The notes beneath the pieces are model-generated. The model saw nothing but the letters and a program-made list of their open reading frames with translations, was not told where the DNA came from and searched no databases. 9,727 nucleotides of DNA. Origin: DATILI01 sp035476635. Lineage in GTDB: Bacteria > Pseudomonadota > Gammaproteobacteria > Burkholderiales > Burkholderiaceae_C. The stretch lies in NCBI GenBank assembly GCA_035476635.1, contig DATILI010000120.1, positions 1 through 9,727 of the forward strand. Direction: 5' to 3'. Each line of letters starts with the position of its first letter. The first letter of the stretch is position 1. Of the stretch, positions 6,159-9,727 are shown piece by piece. The translations under genes and the position numbers were made by a program.

Positions 6159-7655
6159 TTCCAGTCCTTCTTCGACCAGCTCCGACGCCCTCAGCAGCGC
6201 CCGCGCCTTGGCTTCGGTTTCCTTCCATTCCAGTTCGGGAATGGAATCGGCTACCACGCCGGCTGCCGCCTGCACATAGAGCGTCTGGTCCTTGATCAAT
6301 CCGGTGCGGATCGCAATCGCCACGTCCATGTCGCCCGCGTAGCTCAGGTAGCCGCAGGCGCCGCCGTAGAGGCCACGCTTGGTCGGCTCCAGCTGGTCAA
6401 TCAGCTCCATCGCATGCACCTTGGGCGCGCCGGTCAACGTCCCCGCGGGGAACGTGGCCTTGAGCACGTCGATGGCGGTCATGCCGTCGTTGAGCACGCC
6501 TTCGACGTTGCTCACGATGTGCATCACATGGCTGTAGCGTTCGATGGCGAATGCCTCGGTCACCTTGACCGTGCCGGTCTTGGCGATGCGCCCGATGTCG
6601 TTGCGCGCCAGGTCGATCAGCATCACATGCTCGGCGCGTTCCTTCGGATCGTTGATGAGTTCGTGCTCTGCCGCCTTGTCTTTCTCGGGCGTGGCGCCGC
6701 GCGGGCGCGTACCCGCGAGCGGCCGGATGGTGATCTTCTGACCCTCTTCGGTCTGCTCCTGTCGCACCAGGATTTCAGGCGAGGCACCCACCACGTGGAA
6801 ATCGCCGAAATGGTAGAAATACATGTAGGGCGACGGATTCAGCGAGCGCAGGGCACGGTACAGCGACAGCGGCGACTCGGTGTAGCGCTTCTTGATGCGC
6901 TGGCCGACCTGCACCTGCATGAAGTCGCCCGCGGCAATCAACTCCTTGGCGCGCTCCACCGCGGCCAGGTAGTCGGCCTTGGAAAAGTCGCGCTCCGCCG
7001 GGTGCGATTGCGAGGGCTTCACCACCGGCGCGCTGACCGAGTATTTAAGCTGCTCTCTCAGTTCGCGCAGGCGCTTCTTGGCGTTGGCATAGGCCTCGGG
7101 CTGCGCCGGGTCGGCATACACAATCAGGTACAGCTTGCCGGACAAGTTGTCGATGACGGCCAGCTCCTCGCATTGCAACAGCAGGATGTCGGGACAACCC
7201 AGGGTGTCGGGCGGGCAGGTTTTCTCCAGCTTCTTTTCGATATGGCGTACCGTGTCGTAGCCGAAGTAGCCCGCCAGCCCGCCGCAAAACCGCGGCAAAC
7301 CGGGCCGCAACGCGACTTTGAAGCGCTTTTGGTAGGCAGCGACGAAGTCCAGCGGATTGCCGGATGCCGCTTCCACAACGACGCCGTCTTTCACCACTTC
7401 GCAAACCGCCTCATCGCCGAAGCCACGCGCGCGCAACAGGGTGCGTGCGGGCAAACCGATGAAGCTGTAGCGCCCGAAACGCTCGCCGCCCACCACGGAT
7501 TCGAGCAGGAAGCTGTACTTGCCGCCATCCCTGGAATGGGCCAGCTTGAGGTACAGCGACAGGGGCGTTTCAAGATCGGCGAACGCTTCCGCCATCAGCG
7601 GAATGCGGTTGTAGCCTTGCAACGCCAGACTTTTGAATTCAAGTTCGGTAATCAC
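6156..7655 (-). CDS. trpE: Anthranilate synthase component I
   Basis: TrpE converts chorismate to anthranilate using ammonia from TrpG, the first committed and feedback-inhibited step of tryptophan biosynthesis. The 499-residue product has an N-terminal regulatory domain with the tryptophan-binding LLES (residues 50-53) and a C-terminal chorismate-binding domain. The latter shows NPSPYMYF (273-280), GASPEILVR (290-298), RPLAGTRPRG (311-320), DPKERAEHVMLIDLARND (336-353, Mg site), TFPAGTLTGAPK (401-412) and RGLYGGACGYLS. The intact LLES implies normal tryptophan feedback control. The start is GTG at 7653-7655 (MITELEFKSL), with TGGAGG about 9 nt upstream. It is stand-alone, not fused to TrpG. 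It is the first gene of the minus-strand run and faces the chalcone-isomerase-like gene across a 305-bp divergent region that may carry a leader peptide. Confidence 0.97.
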   Translation of the reverse strand: MITELEFKSLALQGYNRIPLMAEAFADLETPLSLYLKLAHSRDGGKYSFLLESVVGGERFGRYSFIGLPARTLLRARGFGDEAVCEVVKDGVVVEAASGNPLDFVAAYQKRFKVALRPGLPRFCGGLAGYFGYDTVRHIEKKLEKTCPPDTLGCPDILLLQCEELAVIDNLSGKLYLIVYADPAQPEAYANAKKRLRELREQLKYSVSAPVVKPSQSHPAERDFSKADYLAAVERAKELIAAGDFMQVQVGQRIKKRYTESPLSLYRALRSLNPSPYMYFYHFGDFHVVGASPEILVRQEQTEEGQKITIRPLAGTRPRGATPEKDKAAEHELINDPKERAEHVMLIDLARNDIGRIAKTGTVKVTEAFAIERYSHVMHIVSNVEGVLNDGMTAIDVLKATFPAGTLTGAPKVHAMELIDQLEPTKRGLYGGACGYLSYAGDMDVAIAIRTGLIKDQTLYVQAAAGVVADSIPELEWKETEAKARALLRASELVEEGLE

Positions 7656-7664
7656 GGAAAAGAG

Positions 7665-7669
7665 CCTCC
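7665..7669 (-). promoter_or_regulatory. Shine-Dalgarno of trpE, within a possible hairpin loop
   Basis: GGAGG on the minus strand lies 9 nt before the trpE GTG start and supports that start. It falls largely in the 7-nt loop of a short inverted repeat (GAGC at 7673-7676 and GCTC at 7662-7665, minus-strand sense), followed directly by TTTT (7658-7661). The stem is short, so whether it folds is uncertain. Confidence 0.65.
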
Positions 7670-7731
7670 AGTGCTCCGCCCTGCAGTCGCAGGACGTTCA
7701 TTCAACCAGATGCCTCATGACGAGGCGCGTG

Positions 7732-7755
7732 GGCGCGGGCTTGACTAGCCGCGCC
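7732..7755 (-). repeat. GC-rich inverted repeat in the trpE leader region
   Basis: On the minus strand GGCGCGG (7749-7755) and CCGCGCC (7732-7738) form a perfect 7-bp stem with a 10-nt loop, 9 nt downstream of the candidate leader-peptide stop. It has the position and strength expected of an attenuator stem, but the following bases are CACGCGCC rather than U-rich, so intrinsic termination is doubtful. A Rho-dependent or pausing role is conceivable. Confidence 0.4.
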
Positions 7756-7763
7756 GGTCAGGG

Positions 7764-7853
7764 TCAGACAAATGCTGGCTTACGCCAAGGCCAGGCTCCC
7801 CGGCCGAGAAGGCCAGCGGAGCAAGCTGCACAGTTGTTGCCGCGAATGAACAT
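7764..7853 (-). promoter_or_regulatory. Possible trp leader peptide ORF
   Basis: A 29-codon minus-strand frame runs from ATG 7851-7853 to TGA 7764-7766. Its second half reads GRGAWPWRKPAFV, with TGG codons at positions 21 and 23. It lies 108 nt upstream of trpE in sense orientation, where an attenuation leader would be expected. The extended -10 box TGCTACACT ends 7 nt before the ATG, so a transcript would begin at or next to the start codon; no Shine-Dalgarno is present, and a leaderless start would be needed. The Trp codons sit in alternative left arms of a hairpin with GCCAG (7775-7779). No U-tract terminator directly follows. Two near-adjacent Trp codons could be chance in a short frame. 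Confidence 0.3.
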
Positions 7854-7960
7854 GGGCCAAAGTGTAGCAAACCTGCGCCGGCCCGCTCGAAAACCCCCAT
7901 GGAACAGCCGCCATGCAACTCTGAAAATCTGCGTATTACCTGACGCAATAGGAAACACAC

Positions 7961-8548
7961 ATGAACCTGCCGACCCGATGGATTCTTGCCGCTGCAGCAA
8001 GTTTGCTGGCGTTCTGCGCAAGTGCCGCGACGGTGGATGTAGGCGGCGTGAAACTCGAAGACTCGGTCGACGTGCGTGGCAGCAAGCTGGTGCTCAACGG
8101 CGCGGGCATCCGCTACAAGGCCATGTTCAAGGTCTATACCGCCGGCCTGTACCTGAGCAAAAAGGCCGGCACGCCGGAAGAAGTGCTGGCCGTGCCCGGC
8201 CCCAAGCGCATGAGCATCACCATGCTGCGCGAGATCGACGCCAACGAGCTCGGCAAGCTTTTTACGCGTGGCGTGGAAGACAACGCAGCCAAGAGCGAGA
8301 TGTCCAAGCTGGTGCCGGGGCTGATCCAGATGGGCAACATCTTCTCCGAACAAAAGAAACTTGCCGCCGGCGACAGCTTCGTGATTGAGTGGGTCCCGGG
8401 CACCGGCACGATCATCCTGGTCAAGGGCAAGCAGCAAGGCGAAGTGTTCAAGGAACCGGAATTCTTCAACGCATTGCTGCGCATCTGGCTCGGACCCAAC
8501 CCGGCCGACTGGAAACTCAAGGACGCCTTGCTCGGCAAACCGGCCTGA
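7961..8548 (+). CDS. Chalcone isomerase-like family protein, secreted
   Basis: The 195-residue product has a Sec signal peptide: a short basic start (MNLPTRW), a hydrophobic stretch at about 8-19 and an ASA-A cleavage site near residues 22/23. LAFC resembles a lipobox, but Phe before Cys argues against lipoprotein processing. The mature part resembles bacterial periplasmic chalcone-isomerase-like proteins: an opening beta region (GVKLEDSVDVRGSKLVLNGAG), then IRYKAMFKVYTAGLYL, a typical CHI-fold signature, and the later MLREID and GNIFSEQKKLAAGDSF segments. It ends with FFNALLRIWLGPNPAD, where NALLRIWLG is a common closing motif of the family. Plant enzymes act on chalcones, but these bacterial members usually lack demonstrated activity, so function is unknown. 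The start has AGGA 7 nt upstream. It is divergent from trpE and probably its own transcription unit; the MCP gene begins 165 bp downstream. Confidence 0.85.
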   Translation: MNLPTRWILAAAASLLAFCASAATVDVGGVKLEDSVDVRGSKLVLNGAGIRYKAMFKVYTAGLYLSKKAGTPEEVLAVPGPKRMSITMLREIDANELGKLFTRGVEDNAAKSEMSKLVPGLIQMGNIFSEQKKLAAGDSFVIEWVPGTGTIILVKGKQQGEVFKEPEFFNALLRIWLGPNPADWKLKDALLGKPA

Positions 8549-8713
8549 ACGTCTTCGACGGCGGGCGCCGCTTCCCGGCCCACTGTCCACCACGCGACGC
8601 GCGATGGCGCCGCGAGTGACTACGATGTGCCGCCTTGGCGCAGGAGCACCTGGCCTGCACAGGCGTCGTTGAGCATTTGAACCATCCAGCACCATTACAA
8701 GGGTCAACCCACC
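8549..8713. other. Intergenic region before the chemotaxis receptor gene
   Basis: The 165 bp hold no supported gene. A small CGTC-TTC-GACG hairpin (8550-8560) follows the stop of the upstream gene but lacks a T-run, so it is not a convincing terminator. AAGGGT (8699-8704) is a modest Shine-Dalgarno for the receptor gene. I found no convincing flagellar-type (sigma-28) or sigma-70 promoter by eye. Confidence 0.5.
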
Positions 8714-9727
8714 ATGAAAGTGAGCAATCTCAAAGTCGGCAGCCGCCTCGGCCTCGCATTCGGCCTGGTTCTGCTGATCACCGCCCTGATCGCCACCATG
8801 GGCGCCTGGCGCCTGGGCACGCTCAAGAGCTCGAGTCAGCATGTGGCCACCGTCGAGCTGGAGCGGCAGTCGCTGGTACAAGCCTGGCTGTCGGACATCC
8901 ATCTGAACTGGGCCCGCACCCTGGCCTCCCTGAAGGCCGTGGATGTCGCCTACATCGACGCGCTGAAGAAGGACATGGACGCCACGTCGGTTACCACCGT
9001 CGCAAAACAAAAGCGCATGGAAGAACTGGTGCAGGACAGCCAGGGCAAGCAGCTGATGGCGGACATCGCCAAGGCGCGCGACACTTACCGCAGCAAGCGC
9101 GACGAGATCCGTGACCTGGCCAAGCTCGGCGAGGATGTTTCCGTCCAGGTCGACCAGACCCTGCGCCCGCTCTCGGAAAAATATATCGCCGCGATCGACA
9201 AGCTGAGCCAGCACATGGGCGCGGCCCTGAAAAACAGCCAGGCGGAAATGGCGAGCGTGGCCGACACCGGCCAGACGCTTCTGGGCGTGGGCGCTGTCGT
9301 CGCCATCGCCCTGGGCGCACTGCTCGCCTATCTCGCGACGCATTCCATCACGGTACCGGTGCGCCATGCCCTGCAATCGGCCGAAGCCATGGCTGGTGGC
9401 AACCTGTCGGTCGCCATCCACGCCCAAGGCAAGGACGAAACGGGGCAGTTGCTGCAGGCGCTGGCCGGCATGAAAGACAACTTTGCGCACATCGTCAGCG
9501 ACGTGCGCAACAACGCGGAAAGTGTTGCCACCGCCAGCGCGGAGATTTCCCATGGCAACAACGACCTGTCCGCGCGCACCGAGAGCCAAGCCAGCGCGCT
9601 GGAACAAACCGCCGCCTCGATGGAAGAGCTCAGCTCCACCGTCAAGCAAAACGCCGACAACGCGCGCCAGGCCAACCAGCTGGCCATGAGTGCTTCCACC
9701 GTGGCCATCCAGGGCGGCGAAGTGGTT
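8714..9727 (+). CDS. Methyl-accepting chemotaxis protein, 3' end missing
   Basis: This encodes a transmembrane chemoreceptor that signals to the CheA/CheW array; the first 338 codons are in the window and the frame is open at the right edge. The order is cytosolic MKVSNLKVGSR, TM1 at about 12-33, a periplasmic helical domain at about 34-186 of the size of a four-helix-bundle ligand domain, TM2 at about 187-209, and a HAMP linker at about 210-262 (SITVPV, then AEAMAGGNLS, DETGQLLQAL). The first part of the signalling domain follows, with SHGNNDLSARTE and the first methylation helix. Two windows fit the methylation-site pattern of small residues around paired Glu/Gln: Glu297-Gln298 in SALEQTAAS and Glu304-Glu305 in SMEELSST. 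The methylation region closely resembles Tar/Tsr-type receptors. The hairpin tip that contacts CheA/CheW lies beyond the edge. The ligand is unknown. ATG 8714 has a GGG-type Shine-Dalgarno 10 nt upstream. Confidence 0.95.
   Translation, partial: MKVSNLKVGSRLGLAFGLVLLITALIATMGAWRLGTLKSSSQHVATVELERQSLVQAWLSDIHLNWARTLASLKAVDVAYIDALKKDMDATSVTTVAKQKRMEELVQDSQGKQLMADIAKARDTYRSKRDEIRDLAKLGEDVSVQVDQTLRPLSEKYIAAIDKLSQHMGAALKNSQAEMASVADTGQTLLGVGAVVAIALGALLAYLATHSITVPVRHALQSAEAMAGGNLSVAIHAQGKDETGQLLQALAGMKDNFAHIVSDVRNNAESVATASAEISHGNNDLSARTESQASALEQTAASMEELSSTVKQNADNARQANQLAMSASTVAIQGGEVV

Larger units (their letters stand above)
7656..7960. promoter_or_regulatory. Divergent non-coding region between trpE and the CHI-like gene
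   Basis: This 305-bp region should hold both divergent promoters. For trpE the best minus-strand candidate is an extended -10, TGCTACACT (TACACT at 7861-7866), with a poor -35. For the rightward gene the Shine-Dalgarno AGGA (7950-7953) stands 7 nt before the ATG, with only a weak -10-like TATTAC (7934-7939). The trpE side also contains a small open frame with two Trp codons, a 7-bp GC-rich inverted repeat (7732-7755), a 5-bp hairpin CCTGC/GCAGG (7680-7693) and a tandem GGTCAG pair (7756-7767). I see no clear operator and no conserved protein-coding gene. Confidence 0.6.

Noticed and set aside
7678..7730. Other tiny open frames near trpE (for example the six-codon frame starting MRHLVE) as leader peptides
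   Set aside because: It has no Trp codons and no Shine-Dalgarno; it is too short to interpret.
6090..7748. A 552-codon open frame on the plus strand opposite trpE
   Set aside because: trpE is unmistakable on the other strand; the translation has shadow-like composition (many His, Gln, Arg, Gly) and no motif.
8006..8030. Possible lipoprotein signal (LAFC) in the CHI-like protein
   Set aside because: The residue before Cys is Phe, not Gly, Ala or Ser as a lipobox requires, and a good signal peptidase I site (ASA-A) follows.
7745..9649. A 634-codon open frame on the minus strand opposite the CHI-like and chemotaxis receptor genes
   Set aside because: It is antisense to two well-supported genes, its product is rich in Gly, Arg, Gln, His and Asp without recognisable domains, and such frames are common opposite high-GC coding DNA.

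Overview
The window looks like chromosomal DNA from a high-GC betaproteobacterium, most likely Burkholderiales family Comamonadaceae (Rhodoferax/Polaromonas/Acidovorax-like). I base this on protein sequence character, the trp gene order, and a C-rich/G-rich intergenic element of a type I remember from that family. No database search was possible, so the taxonomy is inference. There are no rRNA or tRNA genes, insertion sequences, phage genes or CRISPR arrays. This is an ordinary core region with some interesting regulatory and operon structure.

Layout. Positions 1-1077 (+) hold the 3' part of a patatin-like phospholipase gene. It converges on a six-gene run on the minus strand, read from 7655 down to 1087: trpE, trpG, a threonine aldolase gene (ltaE), a LysE/RhtB-type exporter gene, trpD, trpC and ung. 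trpE is separated from trpG by 84 bp carrying a repeat-like hairpin element. From trpG onward the genes are tightly packed: a GTGA stop/start overlap between trpG and ltaE, and gaps of 10, 75, 15 and 5 bp. TrpE and TrpG together make anthranilate synthase, TrpD adds phosphoribose, and TrpC closes the indole ring. The isomerase TrpF and the synthase TrpA/TrpB are not in the window. The aldolase and exporter sit inside the pathway cluster without being known pathway enzymes, and uracil-DNA glycosylase closes the run.

Divergent from trpE, across a 305-bp non-coding region (7656-7960), is a gene for a secreted chalcone-isomerase-like protein (7961-8548, +). It is followed by the first 338 codons of a methyl-accepting chemotaxis protein gene that runs off the right edge (8714-9727, +). 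The divergent region contains a possible trp leader: an extended -10 box, a 29-codon open frame with two near-adjacent Trp codons, and several inverted repeats before the GTG start of trpE. This is the best candidate for an undescribed regulatory element here, but it rests on pattern reading only.
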